Below, piece by piece: positions 33,523-41,687 of a DNA stretch of 64,000 nucleotides. Position numbers and translations under genes: made by a program. Position 1 is the stretch's first letter. The number at the start of each line of letters is the position of its first letter. Below the pieces are notes generated by a model, which was not told where the DNA came from, made no database searches, and saw only the letters and a list, made by a program, of their open reading frames with translations. This DNA is from JABIBT01 sp964471565 (GTDB taxonomy: Archaea > Nanobdellota > Nanobdellia > SCGC-AAA011-G17 > PNOQ01): positions 54,100 through 118,099 of the forward strand of contig CAYYFK010000001.1 of the NCBI GenBank assembly GCA_964471565.1. The letters run 5' to 3'.

Positions 33523-34674
33523 TTATTCATAAACTATTTTTAATTCATCAATACTAAATTCGCTATCTGGCCTAACCTCTACAAAATTATTTCCTTTTCT
33601 AATAAAGTTACTAATATCAAATTGAGCAAAAGTATTTTCAGTGTTTAGATTAATTATTTCATCATTAATTATAATTTCAGCTTTTTTCCTATCTCCAAAC
33701 ATTTCCAAACTAAGATAATAATCTTCTGCATCTTCATATACATCATTTCTTATATAAAACGAGTATGATGGAAAAACCCTTCCTTCAACTTCATTTCTGA
33801 TCTCTATATCACTAATTAAGTAATCTCCTCCACTAACACTAAATTTAAGTTCATTAACTCCAGATTCAAAATCTTCTTCATCTAGTTCAACAGTATATTC
33901 ATCACTCATACAAGGAACTAATTTACTAAATATCAAACGGCTATTCAAATAGGCTTTCATAATGTTACTTTCCCCAGCATTGCCCTTGCAAAATACAAAG
34001 AATTGTAATTCAGAATCTTGAATTGATCTTTTCTCAGAAGAACTAACTGAAAAATCTAGAATTTCGAAGGAGTGAACTATCTCATATTCTTTTTTTAGTT
34101 TTATATCCTTCAAATAATATTCATTGCTAGACCAGAAAACCAAACCTGAAGGACTAACTTGTAATCTAAGTTTATTTTCCTCTTCCAAATATTCCTTTGG
34201 TAAACTAATAGTCTCTATTCTATTTTCATTAAGTTTTTGATTTAGAATTTGTTTTCCATTTAAAGTAAGAATCAAATCTCCACTAGCATCAACTACTGCA
34301 AATCTCAAGGACAACCTATCTATGGAATCAAGGTTATTCAAACCAAATTCCAACTCTTGATCTAATTCTCCAAATAATCCATTTCTAATTTCTAAAGAAT
34401 TCGATAATATTACAGTTTCTGGTTCATCATGAATAAATAAATCTACAGATTCAAGGGGATGATCAATTACATCATCATAATCCAAATCCAAATTTCCTGG
34501 AGAAACCTTCAAGAGTACTCCTTCAGACAACTCGCCATCACATTCCTCACTACAATCATCACCCAATAGCCTACATCTTTCACAAGGGGGCATAACAAGG
34601 GTATACAAAATAATAAGAATCGCAATTAGTATTATCAGCCCTTGTATCTTTGGGTCATTCCCTCTTTTATTCAT
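33523..34674 (-). CDS. Single-pass surface protein with galactose-binding-like beta domains
   Basis: The N-terminus MNKRGNDPKIQGLIILIAIL is pilin-like or a signal anchor (helix about 11-30), then PPCERCRLLGDDCSEEC, a Cys cluster. The ectodomain has at least two jelly-roll-like repeats, seen as LTLNGKQILNQKLNEN and AYLNSRLIFSKL, each followed by acidic EEE..LRLQVSP or ESGVNELKFSV strands. A third copy, EIIINDEIINL with KGNNFVEVRP, ends the protein. ATG 34674 fits the TATA box at about 34691-34700 better than ATG 34683. Confidence 0.6.
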   Translation of the reverse strand: MNKRGNDPKIQGLIILIAILIILYTLVMPPCERCRLLGDDCSEECDGELSEGVLLKVSPGNLDLDYDDVIDHPLESVDLFIHDEPETVILSNSLEIRNGLFGELDQELEFGLNNLDSIDRLSLRFAVVDASGDLILTLNGKQILNQKLNENRIETISLPKEYLEEENKLRLQVSPSGLVFWSSNEYYLKDIKLKKEYEIVHSFEILDFSVSSSEKRSIQDSELQFFVFCKGNAGESNIMKAYLNSRLIFSKLVPCMSDEYTVELDEEDFESGVNELKFSVSGGDYLISDIEIRNEVEGRVFPSYSFYIRNDVYEDAEDYYLSLEMFGDRKKAEIIINDEIINLNTENTFAQFDISNFIRKGNNFVEVRPDSEFSIDELKIVYE

Positions 34675-34723
34675 AAAGAACATACATTATTTAAAACTTA
34701 AAAATAATTTAAAAGCCTTTCTG

Positions 34724-35131
34724 TTAAACAAAGTATTTTATGTATTTCGGAAATTCTTCTTTCATCATCAAATCTACTCTATTTTCCGACTTTATCTCTT
34801 CTTTAATATCTTTACCACTTACTTCATTCTTCAAAAAAACATGACATAATTCGTGAAAAACAATTGCCTTAACAAAATTCGAATCGCTAGTTAAATTATT
34901 TATAATATCTTCATTTAAGCAAATTCTCTCTTCTTCACCATGAACAACAAGTGCTCCAACCTTTAGAGGAATTTTCATCTTAATCTCTTCCTTAATCAAT
35001 GGACTCTTTTTAGCCAATCGCCAAAATTCATCCAAACTCACCATAGAAATCTGGCAAGTCACTTTATGTTTCTTAGAAAATTCATTATGGGCCTCTCCAG
35101 CCAAAGATTTTACTTCTTTTTTTGAAAACAT
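34724..35131 (-). CDS. Small zinc metallopeptidase-like protein (HEXXH)
   Basis: The 135-residue protein has FHELCHVFLKNE (H93, E94, H97), the HEXXH zinc site. The third ligand could be one of the acidic residues downstream (EIKSENRVDLMM). No signal peptide or membrane helix is present, so it is probably cytoplasmic. The architecture resembles short SprT/ImmA-like minigluzincins. The substrate is unknown. It is divergent from the prepilin peptidase gene. Confidence 0.6.
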   Translation of the reverse strand: MFSKKEVKSLAGEAHNEFSKKHKVTCQISMVSLDEFWRLAKKSPLIKEEIKMKIPLKVGALVVHGEEERICLNEDIINNLTSDSNFVKAIVFHELCHVFLKNEVSGKDIKEEIKSENRVDLMMKEEFPKYIKYFV

Positions 35132-35173
35132 AAATAAAAAAAGTAAATTAAATTTATAATGATTTCCATACTA

Positions 35174-35186
35174 AATTTTATAAATA
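35174..35186 (+). promoter_or_regulatory. TATA box of the prepilin peptidase gene
   Basis: AATTTTATAAATA is centred about 26 bases before ATG 35206, giving a leaderless transcript. The adjacent minus-strand gene has its own TTATAAATTTAA-type box between 35145 and 35160. Confidence 0.5.
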
Positions 35187-35205
35187 CCCTATTCTCTCTA
35201 AAGAT

Positions 35206-36084
35206 ATGGAAATTATGATTATAGCATTGGTTTTTATCTATCTAATAATTTCTACAATTTCAGATATAAAAACTACAGAAATTCCTGATTTCTTAAATTA
35301 TTCATTTATTTTTATTGGAATTTTCATTTATGGATTAAAAACGTTAGTGACTAATAATAATACTTATTTTCTATCCTCGATAATAACAGTAGGCATATTT
35401 TTTATACTTGGGGCAATTATGTACTACACTAAACAGTGGGGGGGAGCAGATTCAAAATTACTTATGGGTCTAGGGGCATTAATCCCAATATATCCAGCGA
35501 TTCTGTTAAATACTTTTTCACTTAAAACTTCAACATTTTTGGGAATAGATCTCTTTCTAAATCTATTAGTAGTTGGGGCAATTTATTCATTGCTTTTCGT
35601 TATCCACCTTATTATAAAAAACAGAAAAAAATTCAAAAAAGAATTCAAAAAAATATATCAAAAAAAGGAAGTAAAACTATTCGAAAAGATTATGTGGATT
35701 TCAATAATCCTAATTAATGTACTTAGTTTTTTCTTATTTCAAAATAGTTTACAAAAGAATTTTGTGATTACAATCTCTTTGATTATCCTTTTATTTAATT
35801 ATTTAACAATCTCTATAAAAGCTATAGAAAACGTTTCAATGTATAAAACAATATCTACAACAAGATTGAGAGTTGGAGACTATATAACAAAAGAACTAAA
35901 AACCAACAATAAGATAATATACAAGCCAATAGTTCATGGAATAAATGAAAAACAAATGAAAGAAATAAAAAAACATTTCTCAAAAGTCGAAGTAAAGGAA
36001 GGGATAGTCTTCGCACCTGTATTTTTAGTTGCAACAACAATAACTTTATTTTTCGGAAATATACTTCTCTACTTATTACCCTAA
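35206..36084 (+). CDS. Prepilin/preflagellin peptidase, A24 aspartic protease family
   Basis: This polytopic membrane protein matches archaeal FlaK/PibD/EppA-type peptidases, which cleave class III signal peptides after a Gly. The first catalytic Asp is D20 in STISDIKTTEIPDF. The second is D82 in WGGADSKLLMGLG, a GxGD variant. The total of 292 residues is longer than PibD, with extra helices and a C-terminal region (AIENVSMYKTISTTRLRVGDYI). It is the obvious candidate to process the pilin-like proteins at 41.7-46.7 kb, about 6 kb away. Confidence 0.85.
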   Translation: MEIMIIALVFIYLIISTISDIKTTEIPDFLNYSFIFIGIFIYGLKTLVTNNNTYFLSSIITVGIFFILGAIMYYTKQWGGADSKLLMGLGALIPIYPAILLNTFSLKTSTFLGIDLFLNLLVVGAIYSLLFVIHLIIKNRKKFKKEFKKIYQKKEVKLFEKIMWISIILINVLSFFLFQNSLQKNFVITISLIILLFNYLTISIKAIENVSMYKTISTTRLRVGDYITKELKTNNKIIYKPIVHGINEKQMKEIKKHFSKVEVKEGIVFAPVFLVATTITLFFGNILLYLLP

Positions 36085-36357
36085 TGCCCTTCTAACATCA
36101 ACTATTTCAGCAGAAGCAACTTCTTCAAATTTTTCTATAGTTTCAGCCAAAGGATCTGGACTTCCAATTGATTCGTCCATTACAAAAATAATTTTTAAAG
36201 CATTTAAACCAAACGCAACTGGTTCAATTTCAGTTTTCATATCTGAATCCTCATTAATAAATTTTTTAATTTCAGATTTTACTTTGATTTCTAAATCTTC
36301 AAGATTTATTTCAGGATTTTCTGGCATAATCTTAATAGTTAGAATAACATCGGCCAT
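36076..36357 (-). CDS. ef1b: Translation elongation factor aEF1-beta
   Basis: The 93-residue protein begins MADVILTIKIMPENPEINL and continues with EPVAFGLNALKIIFVMDE. The C-terminal EKFEEVASAEIVDVRRALG matches the EF1B nucleotide-exchange domain that recharges aEF1-alpha with GTP. The start is ATG 36357, 1 base after the stop of the zinc-ribbon gene. A longer frame to 36381 would run into that gene. Confidence 0.9.
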   Translation of the reverse strand: MADVILTIKIMPENPEINLEDLEIKVKSEIKKFINEDSDMKTEIEPVAFGLNALKIIFVMDESIGSPDPLAETIEKFEEVASAEIVDVRRALG

Positions 36358-36358
36358 T

Positions 36359-36535
36359 TTAATTTGGACCCTCAAAACCACAGCTAGGGCAAATATATTT
36401 TATAACCTTTACTCTGCAAGACTTGCATCTAATTATTTCTTCTTTTCCACAATCTGGGCACTTAAAACAAACAGAAGCATCCAAACTTCCCATTTTTGTT
36501 TTGCATGAACAACAATATTTTTCTTTTTTTGCCAT
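36359..36535 (-). CDS. Zinc-ribbon RNA-binding protein (HVO_2753/COG2888 type)
   Basis: The 58-residue protein MAKKEKYCCSCKTK carries four CxxC-type knuckles (CSCK, CPDCG, CKSC, CPSCGF) and ends GFEGPN. This two-zinc fold is known next to aEF1-beta in many archaea and is thought to act with translation. ATG 36535 is leaderless, about 25 bases after a TTTATAAATAAAG box. Confidence 0.85.
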   Translation of the reverse strand: MAKKEKYCCSCKTKMGSLDASVCFKCPDCGKEEIIRCKSCRVKVIKYICPSCGFEGPN

Positions 36536-36575
36536 AATAGAATTTTGGGAACATACTTTATTTATAAAGGTTTTG

Positions 36576-37169
36576 TTAGTCTCTAGGGACTTCATGGTGT
36601 TCTAAACATCTTGCTTCATATTCTTGATCACCAACCAAAATTAAAGGACTGTTATAGTGGGCGGGTTTTCCGTCAATTAATCTTTGTGTTCTATTTGCCC
36701 TTTTACCACATCCCTCATAGTCACATGCAGCGGGCAATTTAACAACTTTGTCGGCCATCGCCAATAAACTTGACATAGGTCCAAAAGGCTCTCCCTTAAA
36801 ATCTAAATCTAGTCCAGAAACTAAAACTCCCTTTCCAATAACTTGAAAATCTCTTACTATTTTAATTAATTCATTAGAAAAAAAGTTAGCTTCATCAAAT
36901 GCAAAAACATCTATATCTTTCAACACATAATCTTCTAATCCTTTCCAGGGATTTTCTGAATTTAAAATTTTAGCATCTATTTCTTCACTCATACCTCTAC
37001 TAACAAGTTTATCTTCAGAAAAACGATTATCTATATCTGGTTTAAAGGCAATATAATTCAGATTAGTATGATCCAAACGTTTCAATTCTAAAATTAATCT
37101 TCCTGTTTTTCCAGATTTCATCGGTCCACAAATGACTTCCAAGTATCCGGGTGTATAAATGTCTGACAT
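36576..37169 (-). CDS. tdk: Thymidine kinase
   Basis: The 197-residue type II thymidine kinase has the Walker A CGPMKSGKT (15-22), DEANFF for the base and metal, LDLDFKGEPFGPM, and a zinc site made by CDYEGCGKRANRTQR together with the later Cys in YEARCLEHH. It phosphorylates thymidine for dTMP salvage, consistent with a reduced genome that depends on nucleoside uptake. A poly-T stretch separates it from radA. Confidence 0.9.
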   Translation of the reverse strand: MSDIYTPGYLEVICGPMKSGKTGRLILELKRLDHTNLNYIAFKPDIDNRFSEDKLVSRGMSEEIDAKILNSENPWKGLEDYVLKDIDVFAFDEANFFSNELIKIVRDFQVIGKGVLVSGLDLDFKGEPFGPMSSLLAMADKVVKLPAACDYEGCGKRANRTQRLIDGKPAHYNSPLILVGDQEYEARCLEHHEVPRD

Positions 37170-37214
37170 ACAAAAAAATAGAATTAAAAAAGAAATTAAA
37201 AAGATTTGTATACT

Positions 37215-38252
37215 TTAGACATCATCTCTGATTCCCTTATCAGTTATGTAAAACATACATTCTCCATCAGCTAACGCAGGAGCATCTACTAACTTTGCAA
37301 CTCTACTTCCTTTTTTACCTCTTCTCAAATAAAGTCTAGTTGTAGAAGCGTGTGCAACTATATGCCCCCCTATAGCTTCAGTTGGATCTCCAAAGAATGT
37401 ATCTGGTTTAGACATAACTTGATTTGTTACATAGACAGCAATATTATAAGTATGTGCCAACTTCAATAATATATGCATATGCTTATTCAGTTTTTGTTGT
37501 CTCTCAGATAATGTTCCCCTTCCAATAAACTCACTTCTAAAATGACTCATTAAAGAATCGACTATAACAATTTTCACAGGAACGTTTTCTTTATTTATTA
37601 GTTCTTCAACTTTCTCTGCCAATAACATTTGGTGGTCAGAATTAAAAGCTCTAACAACCTTAATATTCCCCAGTAATTCTTCAGCATTCAAACTGTTCTC
37701 CTCTGCTATTTGTTGTATTCTTTCAGGTCTAAATGTTCCTTCGGTATCAATCCAAACCACTGCTCCTCCAGCACCTCCTTCTTTTACAGACATTTGAGCA
37801 CTAACTGCTAGCTGATGTGCCAAAGCCGTCTTGCCACTTCCGTAGGCTCCATAACACTCAGTAATCGAACCAGATTCAAACCCTCCTCCAACAAGTTCAT
37901 TGAAAGCATTGCTCCCAGTAGTTATCTTAATCACACTTTCTCTTTTTTTGAGTAAATCCAAACCAGTCTCAAACCCCATATTCAATTTGTCTCTAGCAAC
38001 TTGAATTATTTTTCTGGCAATTGCATCAGAAACTCCAGAAGCTTCCCCTAACTTGGAGGGGGATGCTACTGCAACACTCAATAAAGTGTCATATCCTGCA
38101 TCCTGCAATTTTTCAGCCGTAGCAGGCCCAACTCCTGGCAAATCATTAATAGTAAAATTCTCTTCTACTAAATTTTCTTCTTCAACAATATTAGTTTCTT
38201 CAATATCTTTATTAGATTCCTCAATATTTTCATTTATTATCTCTTCACTCAT
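37215..38252 (-). CDS. radA: DNA repair and recombination protein RadA
   Basis: A disordered acidic head (1-32) precedes helix-hairpin-helix (INDLPGVGPATAEKLQDAGY, 35-54). The RecA ATPase core has Walker A GAYGSGKTA (135-143) and Walker B VKIVIVDSLM (near 226-235). HIVAHASTTRLYLRRGKKGSR marks the conserved C-terminal DNA loop. It forms filaments on ssDNA for strand exchange. No intein is present. It overlaps the upstream 88-residue gene by 8 bases in an operon headed by a homing-type nuclease. Confidence 0.95.
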   Translation of the reverse strand: MSEEIINENIEESNKDIEETNIVEEENLVEENFTINDLPGVGPATAEKLQDAGYDTLLSVAVASPSKLGEASGVSDAIARKIIQVARDKLNMGFETGLDLLKKRESVIKITTGSNAFNELVGGGFESGSITECYGAYGSGKTALAHQLAVSAQMSVKEGGAGGAVVWIDTEGTFRPERIQQIAEENSLNAEELLGNIKVVRAFNSDHQMLLAEKVEELINKENVPVKIVIVDSLMSHFRSEFIGRGTLSERQQKLNKHMHILLKLAHTYNIAVYVTNQVMSKPDTFFGDPTEAIGGHIVAHASTTRLYLRRGKKGSRVAKLVDAPALADGECMFYITDKGIRDDV

Positions 38253-38511
38253 CTTCTTCTGCCTCCCATTCTGATTGTTGCATTAACAACTCTTCCTGTG
38301 CTTTCTGCAAAACAAGTATGGCTTTGATTAAATCCTGTCGTCTTAAGTTTAAGGACTCAGATCTCCATATATCTTCTCCTTTTTTCTTATAACTCCTAGT
38401 TAAAGAAACCGTCTTAAATTCTACCTTATTTTCATTAAATGTCTTTTCATTACTCCATATTGCAGCCTCTATGGCTCCAGATTTATATTTATTTATTGGT
38501 TTATTTACCAT
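38245..38511 (-). CDS. Conserved hypothetical in the radA operon, possible nucleic-acid binder
   Basis: The 88-residue protein starts IN-KYKSGAIEAAIWSNEK, with FKTVSLTRSYKKKGEDIW and an acidic helical C-terminus (AILVLQKAQEELLMQQ). The beta-first layout with W and K/R residues resembles small ssDNA-binding modules, and similar proteins occur with repair genes in DPANN-type genomes from memory. The ribosome site GGAGGT lies inside the last codons of the upstream nuclease gene. The 3' end overlaps radA. Function is inferred from context only. Confidence 0.55.
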   Translation of the reverse strand: MVNKPINKYKSGAIEAAIWSNEKTFNENKVEFKTVSLTRSYKKKGEDIWRSESLNLRRQDLIKAILVLQKAQEELLMQQSEWEAEEDE

Positions 38512-39558
38512 TTAAATACCTCCTTTGCTTTCGCATTTTGTTTCAATTTCAGATAATTCGCCAAAAGTTGGCAAAACAGACTGACTATTATCTATTTTAA
38601 ACCTATTTAATTTTGACAGGACTAATTTTTCGCTTAGTTTTTCATAACAAGTAACTTCAATCAAAGTAATGCCTTTTTCAAAACAAATGTTTCTTTTTAT
38701 TTTGTCTCTTAATTTTTGTCTTTCAAATTCTTCATAATTTTTCCAAAACATAGTACTACTAAACTCGAAATGTTGTCTTCCCTGATACTCAAAAGCCAAT
38801 TTTAATCTAGGAATAAAAATATCTAACTCAAGTTTTACTCCTAAAGCAGCCCAATCATGAATTATTATTATTTCATTTGGAAATAAATTTCTAACATAAA
38901 GTAAAAGTTCCTGCTCCTTTCTAAAATTATTGCCAATAATAGGCAAACCTAATTTTAACCTTCTTTTATTCTCTTTATCTCTATTCCTCGCACGATATTT
39001 TCTACTTAGCCCCCCATGGTATTCTCTATGTTTTTTTCTGTGTTCTACAAGCTTAGAATATGCATACTTTTTACTACATAATTTACATCTTTTGCCTCTA
39101 AAATTTTCCAAAACCGCCCCACAACCTAAACATTTGGGTTCTGGAAGTAAAGATTTTCTCAAAAGTTTAAGTTTATTATAATATTTTCTAGCTATCTCAG
39201 ACTTTCTCTCTTTATTCCTTTCTCTCCATTTACGATCATTCTCTTTCTTGAGTTCCTTATTCTCTTCCCTCCATTTTTTATGTTTTAGCCTTAATCTCTC
39301 CTTATTTTTAAACTCCCAATCTTTTTTGTAGCTTTTTCTGTATTCTTCAACACAACCTTCACACACCACAGCATTTTTATTTAATTCAGTAACATCTTTA
39401 CTACAAACCCTGCAAAATCTAACCTTCATCAATCCCAAATTTTTAGCTTTTTTTACTATAGTATGAATAGGAAATTTTAATTGCTCAGATAAAATTTTAT
39501 TTTTAAGAGTTGGATAGTTAATTTTTAAATATTCTATTTCTTTTTCTTTCCAGCTCAT
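38512..39558 (-). CDS. Homing-endonuclease-like protein with Vsr/EDxHD-type PD-(D/E)XK domain
   Basis: An N-terminal HTH (KEIEYLKINYPTLKNKILS, then TIVKKAKNLGL) is followed by two zinc knuckles (CRVC/CEGC and CLGC/CKLC) and several charged repeats (KEKxRxxxRKWRERNKERK style). The C-terminal nuclease has LELDIFIPRLKLAFEYQG and QHFEF, then a RDKIKRNICFEKGITLIEV strand typical of Vsr-like and EDxHD homing enzymes. It is probably a free-standing selfish nuclease. The start is ATG 39558, with GGAAGGTGAT upstream. Its stop touches the ATG of the 88-residue gene. Confidence 0.75.
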   Translation of the reverse strand: MSWKEKEIEYLKINYPTLKNKILSEQLKFPIHTIVKKAKNLGLMKVRFCRVCSKDVTELNKNAVVCEGCVEEYRKSYKKDWEFKNKERLRLKHKKWREENKELKKENDRKWRERNKERKSEIARKYYNKLKLLRKSLLPEPKCLGCGAVLENFRGKRCKLCSKKYAYSKLVEHRKKHREYHGGLSRKYRARNRDKENKRRLKLGLPIIGNNFRKEQELLLYVRNLFPNEIIIIHDWAALGVKLELDIFIPRLKLAFEYQGRQHFEFSSTMFWKNYEEFERQKLRDKIKRNICFEKGITLIEVTCYEKLSEKLVLSKLNRFKIDNSQSVLPTFGELSEIETKCESKGGI

Positions 39559-39563
39559 TAACA

Positions 39564-39596
39564 TCACCTTCCTTTCGGGTTTTTTTCATTCCCCAT
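39564..39596 (-). other. Ten-codon upstream frame before the homing nuclease
   Basis: ATG 39596 opens MGNEKNPKGR and stops at TGA 39566-39564, which overlaps an in-frame ATG of the nuclease gene as TGATG. It begins inside the stem of the hairpin at 39590-39610. A leader-peptide role is possible but unsupported beyond position. Confidence 0.25.
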
Positions 39597-39610
39597 TCAA
39601 AAAATGGGGA
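39590..39610 (-). promoter_or_regulatory. Leader hairpin of the nuclease-radA transcript
   Basis: The sequence TCCCCATT/AATGGGGA forms an eight-pair stem with a CAAAA/TTTTG loop, within the predicted 5' leader (transcript start near 39615). It covers the upstream ATG at 39596, so it might gate initiation or act as a recognition site for the nuclease. Confidence 0.4.
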
Positions 39611-39635
39611 GGTGTTTAAGCTAGGGTAGTAGGAC

Positions 39636-39646
39636 TTATTTATAAA
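39636..39646 (-). promoter_or_regulatory. TATA box of the nuclease-88aa-radA operon
   Basis: On the minus strand this reads TTTATAAATAAG and predicts a transcript start near 39615, leaving a leader of about 55 bases. No other TATA-like box is evident before the 88-residue gene, so radA probably depends on this promoter. Confidence 0.5.
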
Positions 39647-39651
39647 CTCTT

Positions 39652-39667
39652 TTGCCGTGCGTGGCAA
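39652..39667. repeat. GC-rich inverted repeat downstream of the YdjM-like gene
   Basis: TTGCC and GGCAA flank GTGCGT, a small hairpin in otherwise AT-rich DNA. A third GGCAAG copy follows at 39671-39676. It may be a terminator or protein site; no RNA gene is recognised. Confidence 0.3.
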
Positions 39668-39685
39668 GCTGGCAAGAAGAAAGAT

Positions 39686-40141
39686 TCAAAACAACAAAAA
39701 CCCAATCCCAACTAAAACAGCTATAAAAACAACCCACTCTAAAAATCCGCCAACTTTGATAAATCCATTAACTCGGGTCTTATTCAAAGGAAAAAAGAAA
39801 TATAATCCCCTAGTACTTAACATATCAACAATCAAGTGACTCATATATCCTAAAAAGAAAGCTCCTGCCCATAGAGTCTTATCAAATACCATAAATAAAA
39901 AGTAGATAAAAAATGGAAACCACACTGTATGCATAAACCCTCTATGTCCGAATAACAAATTCAATAACCAAGATAAAGGTTTAATCCTACTTCCCAATTT
40001 ACTAAAAGGATGATCCAAATCTGCCAAAACAGCAGAAACAACACATATAGAAACAAAAAGAACCTTCTCACTTATATTAAAATACTCAATCATGAATAGT
40101 CCAACCAAGAGACCAAAAGCCAGGTGGGTTTTGAACATCAT
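39686..40141 (-). CDS. YdjM/DUF457-type membrane protein (COG1988)
   Basis: The polytopic protein of 151 residues has a metal-binding signature: THLAFG near the start, ADLDHPFSKLGSR, FGHRGFMHTVWF and HLIVDMLSTRGLYFFFP. These Asp/His residues match the YdjM/DUF457 predicted membrane metal-dependent hydrolases. The substrate is unknown, and lipid or phosphate-ester hydrolysis is often proposed. ATG 40141 is leaderless, about 26 bases after the TATTTAAATAACC box. Confidence 0.75.
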   Translation of the reverse strand: MMFKTHLAFGLLVGLFMIEYFNISEKVLFVSICVVSAVLADLDHPFSKLGSRIKPLSWLLNLLFGHRGFMHTVWFPFFIYFLFMVFDKTLWAGAFFLGYMSHLIVDMLSTRGLYFFFPLNKTRVNGFIKVGGFLEWVVFIAVLVGIGFLLF

Positions 40142-40172
40142 ATCAATAAAAAGCAAAGAGGTTATTTAAATA

Positions 40173-40708
40173 TTACTTTTCATAATGTTTCCTGTCTAAC
40201 TCTCTAAATGCATCTTTAGAAGGTTCTGGAATTAATCTATAGTCTAATAAAGTCAATCCTCCTCTAGAAAAAGGGTTACAATTTTTAATAGAAACTATGA
40301 CTCCATTATTAGTTTGAAAAGCATCATACAAATTTTCCAAAATATGCCCATATTCTCTACTTCTAACTCCAAAACTTTTATCATCCCACGCAGTAACAAA
40401 AGGAGTATTTTCATTTGGTTTAGTCAATCTCATTCTCAACAAAGCATTAAAACGATCCTTCTCTCCAGATATAAATTTATCATATAATAAAATAGAACTT
40501 AGGTCTCTTCTCTTAAAAATCAAGTCTTCAGGAACAAGGGTATTTCTTCTATCTTCAAAACCATACTCTTTTCCTAACTCAATGCCAAATCTTCTTCTAA
40601 CTCTTTAGTTCCTCTCTCATGCTGTCCAACAAAATCCCAACCCAAATTGATACCAATAACTTTTCCATACTCTACAACTACATCAGTATCATGAGTAGCT
40701 CTCTTCAT
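40173..40708 (-). pseudogene. Frameshifted gene downstream of RPA (two out-of-frame pieces)
   Basis: An ATG at 40708, one base after the RPA stop, encodes MKRATHDTDVVVEYGKVIGI and continues 44 codons to TAG 40576-40574. The main downstream frame (ending at 40173) is open back to about 40609 and carries RRRFGIELGKEYGFEDRRN. Adding one A at the AAA near 40604-40606 would join them into a protein of about 178 residues. This is either a real decay mutation, a programmed shift or an assembly error in an A run. I do not recognise the family. The C-terminal part has LLRMRLTKPNENTPFV and EYGHILENLYDAFQ. Confidence 0.6.
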
Positions 40709-40709
40709 A

Positions 40710-41687
40710 CTAAACTTCCTCCATCAACTCAACAGGATTCGCTTCTTTTATCTTTCTAGCTACAAACTCCAACCTGTTAAACATTTCATTGTTATTGACC
40801 TTCCCTTCAATGATTAGTTGTTTTCCTAGAGCCTCATTACGCCACTGGTCAAACAGTCCTAAAGAATAGTTTTCCATATTCTCTTGATTAAAAGAGAATA
40901 GTCCTTGAATAACATCTCCAAAGCCAACAACCCTTATATTTCCAGTGCCATCATCAAAAAAGAAATTTATCACTCCTCTCTTCTCGACATCAACTTTCCC
41001 ATGTTCCTTACAAGTACTGTCTTCCAAAACTTTCTTTCCACATTTAGTACAAACAGTAAAAAATCTTGGTTCAAATAGTTGAACAACTGTACCATAAACT
41101 TCAACAAAATCTCCTGCTTTAATTTCTTCTATCTTTTTCCTGCCTAGCTTACTAGTTGTCTGAGAAACTTCTCCAACCTTCTCTCCTTTAGGATTAACAA
41201 TAATTTGTGAGCTATTACCCATATGAACCTCTACAAAGCCATTATTATCCCGAGAATAGCCATTTTTAATTTTAACAATATCATTAGCCTTAAACATATT
41301 TTTTTCAATTTCATTAATTATTGGTTCATCCCAAACTACAATTCTAATAGAGCCAGTTTCATCTCCAATTGTAAAATTAACAACTCTTCCACTTCTTCCA
41401 TTTTTATTAAAACTAACTACATCTCTAACTTCCATAACCTTTCCAACAATAGAAATTCCAGACATCCCTCGGGGAATCTCTTTCACTTTCAAACTTTTTT
41501 CTGCAGAAACACTTTCAAATAATTTGACCCCTAACTGATTAGCAACTATATGTGCAGCGCCTTCCTTACTAATTAAATCAGACAACTGACTTATTTTCTC
41601 ATTAACTTTTTGTTCAATTTCTTCATTAGAAAGTCCCTTTTCCTCTTTTATTTTATCAATAATTTGATTATAACTGAATTTTAACAT
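40710..41687 (-). CDS. rpa: Replication factor A (RPA-type ssDNA-binding protein)
   Basis: The 325-residue protein has an N-terminal helical region, then an OB-fold (GISIVGKVMEVRDVVSF, GSIRIVVWDEP) and a second OB module (VEVYGTVVQLFEPRF). A zinc finger CTKCGKK with CKEHG sits near residues 216-232, and GNIRVVGFGDVIQGLF follows. It coats ssDNA in replication and repair. It overlaps the 237-residue pilin-like gene by 7 bases and is followed by the frameshifted gene. Confidence 0.87.
   Translation of the reverse strand: MLKFSYNQIIDKIKEEKGLSNEEIEQKVNEKISQLSDLISKEGAAHIVANQLGVKLFESVSAEKSLKVKEIPRGMSGISIVGKVMEVRDVVSFNKNGRSGRVVNFTIGDETGSIRIVVWDEPIINEIEKNMFKANDIVKIKNGYSRDNNGFVEVHMGNSSQIIVNPKGEKVGEVSQTTSKLGRKKIEEIKAGDFVEVYGTVVQLFEPRFFTVCTKCGKKVLEDSTCKEHGKVDVEKRGVINFFFDDGTGNIRVVGFGDVIQGLFSFNQENMENYSLGLFDQWRNEALGKQLIIEGKVNNNEMFNRLEFVARKIKEANPVELMEEV

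Noticed and set aside
37215..38252. Intein in RadA
   Set aside because: The ATPase core is continuous and of normal length; no intein splicing blocks interrupt it.
40680..40730. Possible tRNA or structured RNA between RPA and the next frame
   Set aside because: The sequence is explained by the coupled start of the frameshifted gene; no cloverleaf could be drawn.
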